Part shown: positions 19,001 through 27,396 of the stretch, piece by piece | How the letters are laid out: each line of letters opens with the position of its first letter | How positions within the stretch are numbered: the stretch's first letter is position 1 | Position numbers and translations under genes: made by a program | The notes under the pieces: generated by a model | Database searches by the model: none | The model's input: only the letters and a program-made list of their open reading frames with translations | What the model was told of the DNA's origin: nothing | Assembly (NCBI GenBank): GCA_016787295.1 | Contig: JAEUUX010000066.1 | Coordinates: 1-64,000, forward strand | Length of the DNA: 64,000 bases | Direction: 5' to 3' | Source: Chitinophagales bacterium | Lineage (GTDB): Bacteria; Bacteroidota; Bacteroidia; Chitinophagales; UBA2359

Positions 19001-19508
19001 AAAAAGAACCGGTAGTATTGTTGGTGGCATTGGGCGAGGGAGATGTGTCTATGCCCCAAACCATGTTGCCATCAGTTTGGCGGGCGTGCGAATGGTTGGT
19101 TTGGGTGGGCGAAAAAACGTAGGAGTCTATAATCACACCCGATGGGTCGGCAAACACAACTGCTTCGTTATTGGCAGTTTGGGTGAGTTTAAAATTGGTA
19201 TGATGTGTGTTGCCTGTGGAGGTGTTGCGCCCCGATGCCCACACCAACAAACGTCCATTAGGCGCGATGCTGGCTCCTGCGGGAAATGCCCATTTGTCGG
19301 GATTACTAATACGGTCGCTGAGGTGATAACCCGACAGGTCGATGGTCATAGAACTTGTATTATAAAGCTCTATCCAATCTTCGTATTCGCCAAAATTATC
19401 CGTTATGATGCTTCGGTTAGCAGCCGAATATTCGTTAATGACCACTTGTGAAAAAGCGGAAAAAGTGACAAAACAAAGTGTGAACAATAATAATGTATTT
19501 TTTTTCAT
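16005..19508 (-). CDS. T9SS-exported LTD / CotH-kinase protein with InlB-like repeats
   Basis: A 1167-residue secreted protein. After the signal peptide comes a lamin-tail domain (about 20-150, VVINEYSAANRSI and EDWIELYNTSS). A chitobiase C-terminal-like domain follows (about 180-255, ATIYYTTNGNFPTT). A CotH-type protein kinase fold covers about 265-640, with NGEYWGLYDVREK and the metal-binding-like WDMDATFDHY near 511. Five InlB/Flg_new-like repeats of about 85 residues follow (650-1075), each with a FxxW motif. The C-terminus is a CHU_C gliding-motility domain (IPTAFSPNGDDVNDLF, IYDRWGREVF), the type B sorting signal of the type IX system. It should be secreted or surface-attached and could phosphorylate extracellular proteins, as CotH does in spore coats. 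Activity is inferred. Confidence 0.9.
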   Translation of the reverse strand: MKKNTLLLFTLCFVTFSAFSQVVINEYSAANRSIITDNFGEYEDWIELYNTSSMTIDLSGYHLSDRISNPDKWAFPAGASIAPNGRLLVWASGRNTSTGNTHHTNFKLTQTANNEAVVFADPSGVIIDSYVFSPTQTNHSHARQTDGNMVWGIDTSPSPNATNNTTGSFFTAYTPTPDIEPSSGGYASTTSITITCSDPTATIYYTTNGNFPTTAATLYTAPFDVSSTSVVHAIAVSADGNILSSFMETNTYFINETFTMPVVSISGTQVDELLEGDYNATPIGSFEWFDANLQLQDETVGEYNKHGNDSWAYAQRGFDYITRDELGYDSDVDETIFSTTDRNSFQRLIFKAAANDNYPFQTGGAHIRDAFVHHLSQVGNLELDERAYEPCVVFMNGEYWGLYDVREKTDDSDFTDYYYDKEGNEIDYIQTWGGTWNAYGDMNDWNALRNYVLSNDMSNDANYQYVTERLNPLSLIDYIIINSHTVCSDWLNYNTSWWHSNDNEVRWRYVLWDMDATFDHYINYTGVPSTSPNAAPCGVESPGVDDPEQHINIFERLYENEQFRSLYINRYADLNNTVFSCDYMLGILDQLIDRIEPEMPKQVARWGGTMNGWQNNVQQLRDFITARCAAIDAGIIDCYDVEGPFPLTVSVEPPLSGDVTLNTLDLSNYSYPFTGDYFANTTISLAATPATNWVFSYWEVDNHIILADSLSNPANFLMTTGDNIVAHFMPLNPTTLTVILDTPAGGEILLNGTTISTSPTTLQLNANTAISLSALPDFGYNFLSWELSNHTILPNNTSTNANFVLTQNDTLVVHFAPIVYTIVYMVEPAGAGQINLNNSNISNYPNSVDYNINTPINMAAIPAAGFEFVSWELQNNILFPSQTDSAVVFNTTAPDTIIAHFNALPIPTYTITIVTENGGTVTANNSAASPSPYVFTIPQGSNLDLAALAAEGFSFEGWNIVGQILADTSTNNLSFVPTADLQITANFDEIITYTITLLLNSTEGSLTANGGTITTSPYTIVLTEGESLDLAALAGEGFVFGHWEGNNWVGIDTQQPTISFVPTANDTIQVFFVQQTVRAILIPTAFSPNGDDVNDLFRIAGNDATAAEIHIYDRWGREVFASSNISEGWDGKNKGIDLPIGAYSYFAKITNSTNETIERKGFVVLMR

Positions 19509-19543
19509 AGTAACTATGATTTGTGTGGTATTATTTTTTCACA

Positions 19544-19575
19544 CAAAATTACGCCATTTTGAGACAAATAGCAAA
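19544..19575 (-). promoter_or_regulatory. promoter for the CotH/LTD gene
   Basis: On the minus strand, TTTG, 20 bp, TAATTTTG. The -7 box ends 36 bp before the start codon at 19508. Confidence 0.6.
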
Positions 19576-19895
19576 TACATTTTTAGGGACTTTCCAAATT
19601 TTTTATAACCCTAATAGTTGGTCAACAAATGAAGCTATTATTTTTAAAATGAACCTCAAAACGTTGATTAAGGTCACTTTGGGACTGCTAATTGGTCACA
19701 ATAATATAAAAAATAGCCCCAAATAGAGAAAAACTGACAAATTTATAGAGCTATAGACACAAAAATTTTGCAGTCTGAACAAAAAGCCCTACCTTTAAGC
19801 GTTTAAAACCGTCATCATCGCATTCATATCGTTATTTATTGTATGGTTTCAGAATAATTGCAAGAAAATCCCCAAGATTTTTTTGTTTTTTGCGC

Positions 19896-19924
19896 TATCT
19901 TTGGCAAATAAAATAGTATATTTG
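19896..19924 (+). promoter_or_regulatory. candidate promoter boxes before the cohesin-like gene
   Basis: Two TAnnTTTG boxes occur, TATCTTTG at 19896 and TATATTTG at 19917, 66-87 bp before the start at 19990. Neither has a well-spaced TTTG -33 element. The rest of the 19576-19989 gap is AT-rich with no other feature seen. Confidence 0.4.
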
Positions 19925-19989
19925 CACCCAAATAAACACCCTATAGCATTTTTCGAGTACCTTATTAAAATAAGTAAAATTATATCAAT

Positions 19990-21198
19990 ATGAAAATTAA
20001 TCAACCCTATTTACTCTTAACCTTGATGATCTGGTTGGCGGGTGCGTCTGTAATGGCGGGTACTGTCGATCTTCGTTTTAACAACATCAGTACTAATTGT
20101 AACACCAATCAAGTGTGTGTGAATGTACAGATGCGCGCCCAAAGTGGCACTGTCAAAGTAGGTAATGGAACAGTATATATTACTTACAATACCCAAGCAA
20201 TCAACAATCCCACTGCTACGGCTCTCAATTTTACGACTCCTCAATATGGGTATGCTCCACAGTTTAGTTCTTATGAAAATGGTAGCGTAGGAGAGGGTAA
20301 TTACAACATCTTACTTGGTTCGGCAGGAGGCAATCCTACCACAACTATTAGCACCGACTGGATTGATGTTGCACAATTTTGTTTTACTTTGGTAAATGTC
20401 AACCAATCTCCCAATCTACAGTTTAGTTCTACCTATACCGGTTTTAATAGCGAAACGAATCAGCCATCTGCCCAACATACTTTGGGTACGCTTAGTGGCG
20501 AAAATAATGCTTTGGCGTGTGTAACCAACCAAACCTTGCAACTCAAAGTTTTCTTAGAAGGACCTTTTAGTGCAGGCACAGGCTCGATGAGCAAAACCCT
20601 TAATACTTCCAACCTTATTCCATTAGCACAACCCTATAACATCACTCCGTTCAACTATGCAGGCACAGAAAGCCTCGCTTCGTTGCCTACTGATATGGTT
20701 GACTGGGTATTGGTACAATTGTCATCAGACCCTGCTGTGACTGGCAATAGCGATATTGTTCGTTCGAAAGCGGCTGTTTTGTTGAGCAATGGCAGTGTGG
20801 TTGACCCTGGTGGAACATCTTTATCGTTTAGTGGTTTGTCTGGTTCATCATATTATGTCATTGTGCGTCATCGCAACCATATGGCAGTTGTAACTCCAAC
20901 AGCAGTTAGTTTGTCATCTGGTTCAACAGTAGATTTGACCACCAGTACTTTGACTTATAATGGTATTGCTCAATGCAAACAAGTTGGTGCATCTAACTAT
21001 TATGTGATGAAAGCAGGCAATGCAGATGGCAATATGAATATCAATACTGTTGATTTTGTGCAGTGGAGAAACCAAAATTCACAATTAGGTCAATACCTAA
21101 AAGGTGATTTTGACATGAATGCCAATGTCAATACCGTTGACTTTGTAAAATGGAGAGCTAATAATGGACAATTAGGTGTGTCTACTATTGCCCCCTAA
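19990..21198 (+). CDS. secreted cohesin-like protein with C-terminal dockerin-like repeats
   Basis: A 402-residue exported protein with a signal peptide ending near VMAGTV. Residues about 24-175 look like a cohesin-type beta-sandwich (VDLRFNNIS, VCVNVQMRAQSG, WIDVAQFCFTLV). A middle region (about 180-345) begins LQLKVFLEGPFSAGTGSMS, a domain common in Bacteroidota exoproteins. The C-terminus has two dockerin-like calcium loops, NADGNMNINTVDF and DFDMNANVNTVDF, each followed by a short helix (VQWRN, VKWRA), matching type I dockerin spacing (acidic/amide at 1, 3, 5, 9 and 12). There is no T9SS sorting domain. It sits 54 bp before the giant adhesin on the same strand. Confidence 0.8.
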   Translation: MKINQPYLLLTLMIWLAGASVMAGTVDLRFNNISTNCNTNQVCVNVQMRAQSGTVKVGNGTVYITYNTQAINNPTATALNFTTPQYGYAPQFSSYENGSVGEGNYNILLGSAGGNPTTTISTDWIDVAQFCFTLVNVNQSPNLQFSSTYTGFNSETNQPSAQHTLGTLSGENNALACVTNQTLQLKVFLEGPFSAGTGSMSKTLNTSNLIPLAQPYNITPFNYAGTESLASLPTDMVDWVLVQLSSDPAVTGNSDIVRSKAAVLLSNGSVVDPGGTSLSFSGLSGSSYYVIVRHRNHMAVVTPTAVSLSSGSTVDLTTSTLTYNGIAQCKQVGASNYYVMKAGNADGNMNINTVDFVQWRNQNSQLGQYLKGDFDMNANVNTVDFVKWRANNGQLGVSTIAP

Positions 21199-21252
21199 TT
21201 GAATTGTCTTTTTTCCTAAAAAAATATTATAATAACAAATAAACAGCAAGTT

Positions 21253-24200
21253 ATGAATTTGAAAAAAATTTTTACACTCTGTGCATTACTGTTGTGTATC
21301 GGTTCGTCCTATCGCGTAGCGGGTCAGGGAAGCATACAATTTGCTAATCCCGAAACCACCTGTAATGGGAGTACGCCTAGCAACTTCTGTATCGATGTCG
21401 TACTTACGGCAAGTACCGCTTTCAACACAGGAGGTTGGGCAACCCTTATCAACTTTGATAATGCCGTTTTGGGAAGTCCGCAAGTAACAGTTAATCCGGC
21501 ATTTAACGATGTCGCAAATTACCAAACTGCCTCTAGCACGACTTCTAATCAAGTTAATATCAGTTGCTTTCAAAACGGAACTGCCACTTTTGTTAACATC
21601 AGTGCTACTCCTACAGTAGCGGCTACTGTTTGTTTTTCTACATTACAAACAGGTAATCCCGGTTTAAGTTTTGATACTGGAGCTGGTAATATTGTTCTTT
21701 ACGATGATACTTTTTCAGAAGTATCACTTAACCCTGCTCCTGCTGCTTTTTCGGGTAGTGTTGCTTGTCAAACAGACCCTTGTGCGGGTGTTACAATTAC
21801 TGTTGATGCAGATTATAGCTGTGTGGCTGGTGTAGCAACTTTGACATTGGTTGAACAAGCAGGTATTACTTATGCCTATACCAACAGCCAACCTGCTGCT
21901 AATGGCAACGCTTTGACTGATGGACAAACAGTGAATGTAGTTGGTACAAATGCCGATGGTTGTGTGGGTACTTCTGGTTCTTTTACCGTAGATTGTCCTG
22001 CTCTTGATCCTTGTGCCGATGTTGTTATTCCTGTTTCTACTACCTATACTTGTGTTGATGGTGTAGCAAGCTTGGTTATCGAAAACCAAGATTTAGCTTT
22101 TGACTATACGTATGGTGATGGGTCGGTGGCAAGTAGTGGTGATATATTGACCGATGGACAAGTAGTAACTGTTTCTGCTACGAGCGCCGATGGTTGTGTG
22201 GGAACTGCTGCTGCTTTCACCGTCGATTGCCAACCTATTGAACCCCCTACAGTTGTGCCTTTGGTTATCAACGAAATTGACTATAATACAACAGGTACAG
22301 ATGCTGGCGAATTTATTGAATTATATAATCCTACCAATGAAGCTGCTTTGTTAGATGGTTTCTATCTTTCTCTTATTAATGGTAGCAATGGTACAGAATA
22401 TCTTAATATCCCATTAACAGGTTCTATCGCTGCTGGTGGCTACTTTGTAATTTGTGCAGCAGGATCGGGTACCACTAACTGTAACTTGGAGATTGATCCA
22501 GGTACAGCAGGTTTTATCCAAAACGCAACAGATGGTATTGGATTATACCTTACTGATGGTGGAGGTATAGGTACAGATTTATTGTTAGATGCTGTTAGTT
22601 ATGGTACAGGTACTATCGAAGGTTTGACCGAAGGTAGTGCTGGTGCTGGTAATGATGATGGTGAAGGAGATTTCGGTCTTTCACGCCTCCCTAATGGTAA
22701 TGATACTGACGACAATGGTGCCGACTTTGCTTTGGTAGGTATTACGCCCGGTGCAGCCAATGATGCTTGTGCTGGAGCAACTTTCAGCGTTCAGGCAAGT
22801 TCTACTTGTGATGCTACTACAGGTGTTGCTAATTTGATTCTTATCGAAGAAGCAGGCATTGGCTATACATATAGTAATGGTAGTGCTGCTGCCAATGGTG
22901 ACGAGTTAGTCAATGGTAGCTACACCATTTCTGGTACAGATGCCAATGGTTGCGTTCGTGCTTCCCAACCTTTCACTGTTAGTTGCGATGCTCCATCTCC
23001 ATGTGACGGTGTCGTAATTGAAGTAGCAGCAGGTTTTGCTTGTAATGAAGGTGTTGCAACCTTGACTTTGACCGAAGAAGCAGGTATTACTTATACCTAT
23101 AGTAATGGTAGCACTGCTGCCAATGGCGATTTATTGACCAACGGAACTACTTATACTATTACAGGTACAAATGCTGATGGTTGTACAGGTTCGGCTACAG
23201 TATCTGTACAAGGCTGTACTCCTCCCGACCCATGTGATGGTGTTGTGATTGAAGTAGCGACAAGTTTTACTTGTAACGAAGGTGTTGCAACTTTAGAAAT
23301 TGCCAACGAATCATTAGAGTTGAGCTATACATACGGTGATGGTTCTGCTGCCACAACAGGTGACTTATTAGCACACAACCAAGATGTAACTATTGTGGCT
23401 ACTAATGCGGACGGTTGTACAGGGTCAGCTTCCTTTGTAGTAAATTGCCCTCCAATAGGCGACCCATGTGAAGGTGTTGTGATTGATGTGGCTTCAAATA
23501 CAGGTTATAACTGTATTGATGGTGTAGCTAGTTTGGTACTTACACCACAAGCGGGAATCACCTATACTTATGGCGATGGTTCTACTGCTACTGCTGGCGA
23601 CCTATTGTCACATCTCCAAGATGTCGCAATTGTTGGAACAAATGCTGATGGTTGTTTTGGTGCCGATGACTTTGTAGTTGATTGTCCTCCACTAAGCGAC
23701 CCTTGTGATGGTGTGGTTATTTCTGTTAATGCTTCTTATAGTTGTACTACAGGCTTGAGCGTGAGCGCAAGTGGTGGTACTGGTTCATATAGCTTCACTA
23801 TTAATGGTAGCACTGTGAACAATGGTACAACTTTAGCCAACGGTAACTATACTGTAGTGGCTGTTGATGCAAATGGTTGTAGCGGTCAGTCACTAGGGTT
23901 AATCGTAAACTGCCAACAAGGTTGTGATAATCCACCTGTGGTGCAATTGGTTTCTCCACAAGCATTGTGTAACAGTAGCACTGAAGGTAATGCCAACTTA
24001 AACTTAAATAGTATTTTAGGCACAAGTACTCCGGGCGGAACTTGGTCTGCAAGTTGTGGTAGCTGTTTGAGTGGTGACAACTTCTCTGCTCAAGGTTTAG
24101 CTGTCGGAGCTTATGTTGTTACTTATAGCATTGCTGCTGCTGGTGACTGTCCTGCTGTTTCTGGTTCTCGTACTATCTTTGTGAATGACTGTAACCCTGC

Positions 24201-26295
24201 TCCTGTGGCTGTTCCCGACTTTACAGCGGCGGCTCCCGGTCAAACAGTTACTGTCAATGTTGTGTCTAATGATACCGACGCTGGTGGCGGTACTCTTGCA
24301 CTAACTGGTGCAACCGTAAATCCTGCTTTGGGTACAGTGACGACGGCTGGTAACAATGTTACTTTTGTGCCAGCAGCGGGTACAACAGGCAGTGTAACCA
24401 TTACTTATACGATTAGCGACATCGCAGGTCAAACAGCACAAGGCACATTGACCATCAACTATGGTTCTTGCTTGGCAAACGCAGGTTCAATCATCTTGAA
24501 CTCTAACTTTAACCAAGAAGAAGATAAATATATCTATTGTAGTGGTGCGTTTATACAAATTATCCAAACAAGTCCATTCAACGATGACAACGATTATACC
24601 CAAACTTATGTCGTAACAAATGAAAATGGTACTATTGTAAGTTTGGCACAAATTCCATTCATAACCCCTCCTGGCCCTGGGTTATACTTTGCTTGTGCGA
24701 TAAACTATGAAGAAGGCAATATTTCCGGCTTACAATTAGGAGCAGATATTGATAACTTAAGTGGTTGTTTCTCTAAAACTTGTGCCGATAAGTTATTGGT
24801 ATTAACAGATATTAATATTACCTATACAGTAGCGCAAAATACTGCTGCCAACGAACAAGTCTATACTTTCTGTGTGAGTGGTGGTTATCCTGAATTGGCA
24901 AATGGTGGTTGTTACTCAATCAACTGGCCTCCCTATAGTATTTGTACCACACCCGTTATTGTTGGCGAAGATACCACTTATGTGGCATGTGGAGATGTAA
25001 CAATTCCATGCGAAACCGATGTAACCGAATTTAACTTTGCGGTATACAGCGACGGTTCTAACTGCGATGCCTTTATTACTGTTCCTGTTAATCCATGTCC
25101 GCCGATTCTTTGTAATCCTACTCCGGGTTCAATGCCTGGTCCTCAATTTATTTGTGCGGGCAATGTAGCTTCTGTATTGGCAAACGGTTTGGAAATTCAC
25201 CCTGAAGATGACGAAGTGGCAGTATATGTATTGTATAATCCTGCTAACTTTGATATTAACGACCCAACAACTTATATAGCAACTGCAACACCTACTGGTG
25301 CAAACAATTTTGTAACTTTTGCTTTTGTAGAAGGCGAAATGTCTTACAATACGACTTATGAAGTAATTGCTATTGTTGGTCCAGATGACAATGGTGATGG
25401 CTTGCCTGATATGAACAATGCTGAATGTACAGCAGTAGCTGATGGTGCTACAGAACTTACTTTCTTACCACCATTAGTATTAGATGCCACACATGTATGT
25501 AATGACCAAGAGCAAACCTATACTGTTCAGCTATCGTACAACGGGGGCTATGATATAGATGTATATGAAGATGCAGTCTTTACCATCGAAGGAACAAGCA
25601 CAAGTATTACTGCTTATGCCGCAGATAGCTTAATTGTTGGTCCATTCGCCGGCGGTAGTGTTTACCAATTTATGGTGACAGACCTTGCAGGTTGTACTGC
25701 TTCTGTTGAACAAACAGATGCGGTCGATTGCAAAGTGTTACCTATTAGTTTGTTAAACTTCAGTGGCGAAGTATTGCCTACTGCCAACTTGTTGAAATGG
25801 ACTACTGCCAACGAATTGAATAACAATTATTTCACTTTGTTGCGTTCTACAGATGGTGTTAACTTTACGCCTATCGCTACGGTTGATGGCGCGGGTAATA
25901 GCAACTTTGAACGTAACTATAGCTATGAAGATAAATCTGCTCCTGCGGGTGTGGCTTATTACCGCTTAGACCAAACAGACTTTGACGGTACTACCACTAC
26001 TCCTGCTGAATTGATTTCTTTGACGCGTGGCGAAGTGAAATTTGGCGTTACACAATTGGTGCCTGTTCCTGCTCACACTACGGTTGCTGTTAGCTTCTCT
26101 AACAATACAAAATCAAGTGTACAATTAACGGTACATAATATTGAAGGAAAAGTGGTGAGTACACAAATTGTTGAAGCTATTGCAGGTTTGAACAATGTGG
26201 TACTTGATGTGACTAATTATGTGGCTGGTACTTATTTCTTGACTCTTAACAACGGTTTAGAAGTACAAACCATTAAATTTGTAAAACAACAATAG
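21253..26295 (+). CDS. giant T9SS-exported repeat protein with cohesin-like and LTD domains
   Basis: A 1680-residue secreted protein. After the signal peptide, residues about 25-170 resemble the cohesin-like domain of the preceding gene (IQFANPETTCNG, NFCIDVVLTAST, ATVCFSTLQTG). Seven Cys-containing repeats of about 70 residues follow, each with a start like PCDGVVIEV, a core like ITYTYSNGS and an end like GTNADGCTG. A lamin-tail domain (VVPLVINEIDYNTTG, GEFIELYNPTNE) is inserted after the second repeat. Later come an Ig-like/cadherin-like domain (VNVVSNDTDAGGGTL) and cysteine-rich segments. The last 80 residues (VPVPAHTTVAVSF to QTIKFVKQQ) are a type A T9SS sorting domain. Likely a surface adhesin or matrix protein. 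Confidence 0.9.
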   Translation: MNLKKIFTLCALLLCIGSSYRVAGQGSIQFANPETTCNGSTPSNFCIDVVLTASTAFNTGGWATLINFDNAVLGSPQVTVNPAFNDVANYQTASSTTSNQVNISCFQNGTATFVNISATPTVAATVCFSTLQTGNPGLSFDTGAGNIVLYDDTFSEVSLNPAPAAFSGSVACQTDPCAGVTITVDADYSCVAGVATLTLVEQAGITYAYTNSQPAANGNALTDGQTVNVVGTNADGCVGTSGSFTVDCPALDPCADVVIPVSTTYTCVDGVASLVIENQDLAFDYTYGDGSVASSGDILTDGQVVTVSATSADGCVGTAAAFTVDCQPIEPPTVVPLVINEIDYNTTGTDAGEFIELYNPTNEAALLDGFYLSLINGSNGTEYLNIPLTGSIAAGGYFVICAAGSGTTNCNLEIDPGTAGFIQNATDGIGLYLTDGGGIGTDLLLDAVSYGTGTIEGLTEGSAGAGNDDGEGDFGLSRLPNGNDTDDNGADFALVGITPGAANDACAGATFSVQASSTCDATTGVANLILIEEAGIGYTYSNGSAAANGDELVNGSYTISGTDANGCVRASQPFTVSCDAPSPCDGVVIEVAAGFACNEGVATLTLTEEAGITYTYSNGSTAANGDLLTNGTTYTITGTNADGCTGSATVSVQGCTPPDPCDGVVIEVATSFTCNEGVATLEIANESLELSYTYGDGSAATTGDLLAHNQDVTIVATNADGCTGSASFVVNCPPIGDPCEGVVIDVASNTGYNCIDGVASLVLTPQAGITYTYGDGSTATAGDLLSHLQDVAIVGTNADGCFGADDFVVDCPPLSDPCDGVVISVNASYSCTTGLSVSASGGTGSYSFTINGSTVNNGTTLANGNYTVVAVDANGCSGQSLGLIVNCQQGCDNPPVVQLVSPQALCNSSTEGNANLNLNSILGTSTPGGTWSASCGSCLSGDNFSAQGLAVGAYVVTYSIAAAGDCPAVSGSRTIFVNDCNPAPVAVPDFTAAAPGQTVTVNVVSNDTDAGGGTLALTGATVNPALGTVTTAGNNVTFVPAAGTTGSVTITYTISDIAGQTAQGTLTINYGSCLANAGSIILNSNFNQEEDKYIYCSGAFIQIIQTSPFNDDNDYTQTYVVTNENGTIVSLAQIPFITPPGPGLYFACAINYEEGNISGLQLGADIDNLSGCFSKTCADKLLVLTDINITYTVAQNTAANEQVYTFCVSGGYPELANGGCYSINWPPYSICTTPVIVGEDTTYVACGDVTIPCETDVTEFNFAVYSDGSNCDAFITVPVNPCPPILCNPTPGSMPGPQFICAGNVASVLANGLEIHPEDDEVAVYVLYNPANFDINDPTTYIATATPTGANNFVTFAFVEGEMSYNTTYEVIAIVGPDDNGDGLPDMNNAECTAVADGATELTFLPPLVLDATHVCNDQEQTYTVQLSYNGGYDIDVYEDAVFTIEGTSTSITAYAADSLIVGPFAGGSVYQFMVTDLAGCTASVEQTDAVDCKVLPISLLNFSGEVLPTANLLKWTTANELNNNYFTLLRSTDGVNFTPIATVDGAGNSNFERNYSYEDKSAPAGVAYYRLDQTDFDGTTTTPAELISLTRGEVKFGVTQLVPVPAHTTVAVSFSNNTKSSVQLTVHNIEGKVVSTQIVEAIAGLNNVVLDVTNYVAGTYFLTLNNGLEVQTIKFVKQQ

Positions 26296-26311
26296 GCATT
26301 AGCCAATAAAT

Positions 26312-26353
26312 AAAAACCCCCTCGAATCTCAAAAGATTCGAGGGGGTTTTTGC
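26312..26353 (+). terminator. strong rho-independent terminator
   Basis: A perfect 13-bp stem CCCCCTCGAATCT/AGATTCGAGGGGG is flanked by A5 and T5, just after the giant adhesin. Confidence 0.93.
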
Positions 26354-26420
26354 ATTATACAGTCAAGTATTGATTGTTTGTTGTGATTTTAGCTAAAAAA
26401 AGAATTGGGACAAAATGAAC

Positions 26421-26529
26421 GAATGGCGAAGCGCGTTAGAGATGGTAGAGGCAGCCTGTTAAGGCTGGTGCTTGCACCGTAGCGTTAGCGAAGCCTCGAA
26501 CAGCTCGACCCGCAGGGAAACGCCCAAAA
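26421..26529 (+). repeat. dispersed repeat element, copy 3
   Basis: It starts GAATGGCGAAGCGCGTTAG and ends CGACCCGCAGGGAAACGCCC, with an interior close to the copy at 14061-14168. It lies after the adhesin terminator, like copy 2 after the paaN terminator. Confidence 0.88.
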
Positions 26530-26569
26530 TAATATCAAAAAAATGATGAACGAAAAAAGATTCGATGTT

Positions 26570-27166
26570 TTATTGTTTGAAACCACCTTTTTGCAATAAT
26601 TCTTCGCGGGAAGGTGTTTTGTCTTTGAGGTTTTCGGGGTTGATGTTTATTCGGTAGGAACTTTTGGTGGGTTGTGCATTTTGAGGCATTTCGATACGCA
26701 CAATATAGTTTCCATTAGCGGGTAAAGTTCCTTTCCACTCGTGCTGTTTTGATGCTAAATGTTGCTCGTCGGGACGCAAAAGGTGGAAATACAAATCTTT
26801 GCTTGTGGCTGTGAGTTTGACCTCTGTTTTTTGTCCGCCTCTACCTTTGAAGGTATATTCATGCACATCACCCGCATTCATAACACCCTTTTGGCTTAAA
26901 TTGTCCACAAAACGAAAGTCTTTGCGAATGTGTTTGGGCATATTGGCTTGTGGCGATGTATTTGCCTGATTGGTGTTTGTCGTGGAGGTTGTTTGGGAAG
27001 TGGTATTTGGAGTGTTGGAGTTAGTGGTTGTGTTAGCGGTGGCGGCAACGGTTTTCTCACTATCAGGGGTGAGTGGCAAGGTATTGTTGGATTGACAAGC
27101 CGATAAGGTTGCTGCACAGCATATAGCTATGATATGTTTTAATGAAAATTTGGGAATCAATAACAT
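26570..27166 (-). CDS. lipoprotein with PPC-like beta-sandwich domain
   Basis: A 198-residue lipoprotein (lipobox LSAC, Cys24). An Asn/Thr-rich linker runs to about residue 75. The rest (KDFRFVDNLSQKGVMNAGDV, HEYTFKGRGGQKTEVKLTA, LYFHLLRPDEQHL, GTLPANGNYIVRIEM) resembles bacterial pre-peptidase C-terminal (PPC) domains, which are small beta-sandwiches on secreted proteins. It ends a minus-strand cluster, 12 bp after a second small lipoprotein gene. Function unknown. Confidence 0.8.
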   Translation of the reverse strand: MLLIPKFSLKHIIAICCAATLSACQSNNTLPLTPDSEKTVAATANTTTNSNTPNTTSQTTSTTNTNQANTSPQANMPKHIRKDFRFVDNLSQKGVMNAGDVHEYTFKGRGGQKTEVKLTATSKDLYFHLLRPDEQHLASKQHEWKGTLPANGNYIVRIEMPQNAQPTKSSYRININPENLKDKTPSREELLQKGGFKQ

Positions 27167-27178
27167 GCGAAAAGGAAC

Positions 27179-27352
27179 TTAATGTTTAGTGGTATCTGTT
27201 TGTTGGGTGTCGGAGGGTGCGGGGTGTTTGGTGACGGTGATGCCTTGTGCGGGACGTGCTGGTTCTGTGGTGGTTTTTTCGGTTGATTCGTTGGAGCTGC
27301 AAGCAACCAAAAAGGCGGTGCAACAGATGGCGTACAATAATAGATGTTTCAT
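27179..27352 (-). CDS. very small lipoprotein
   Basis: A 57-residue protein found by reading the gap between its neighbours. It begins MKHLLLYAICCTAFLVAC, a complete signal peptide and lipobox with Cys18, then SSNESTEKTTTEP and a polar Thr/Pro-rich tail without recognisable fold. It lies 12 bp before the PPC-like lipoprotein gene and 44 bp after the kinase-like gene, all on the minus strand. It may be a spacer lipoprotein or a partner of its neighbour. Confidence 0.7.
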   Translation of the reverse strand: MKHLLLYAICCTAFLVACSSNESTEKTTTEPARPAQGITVTKHPAPSDTQQTDTTKH

Positions 27353-27396
27353 AATGAAAAAGAATTATGGGAGATTTTGGGTATGGTTTAGCGATA

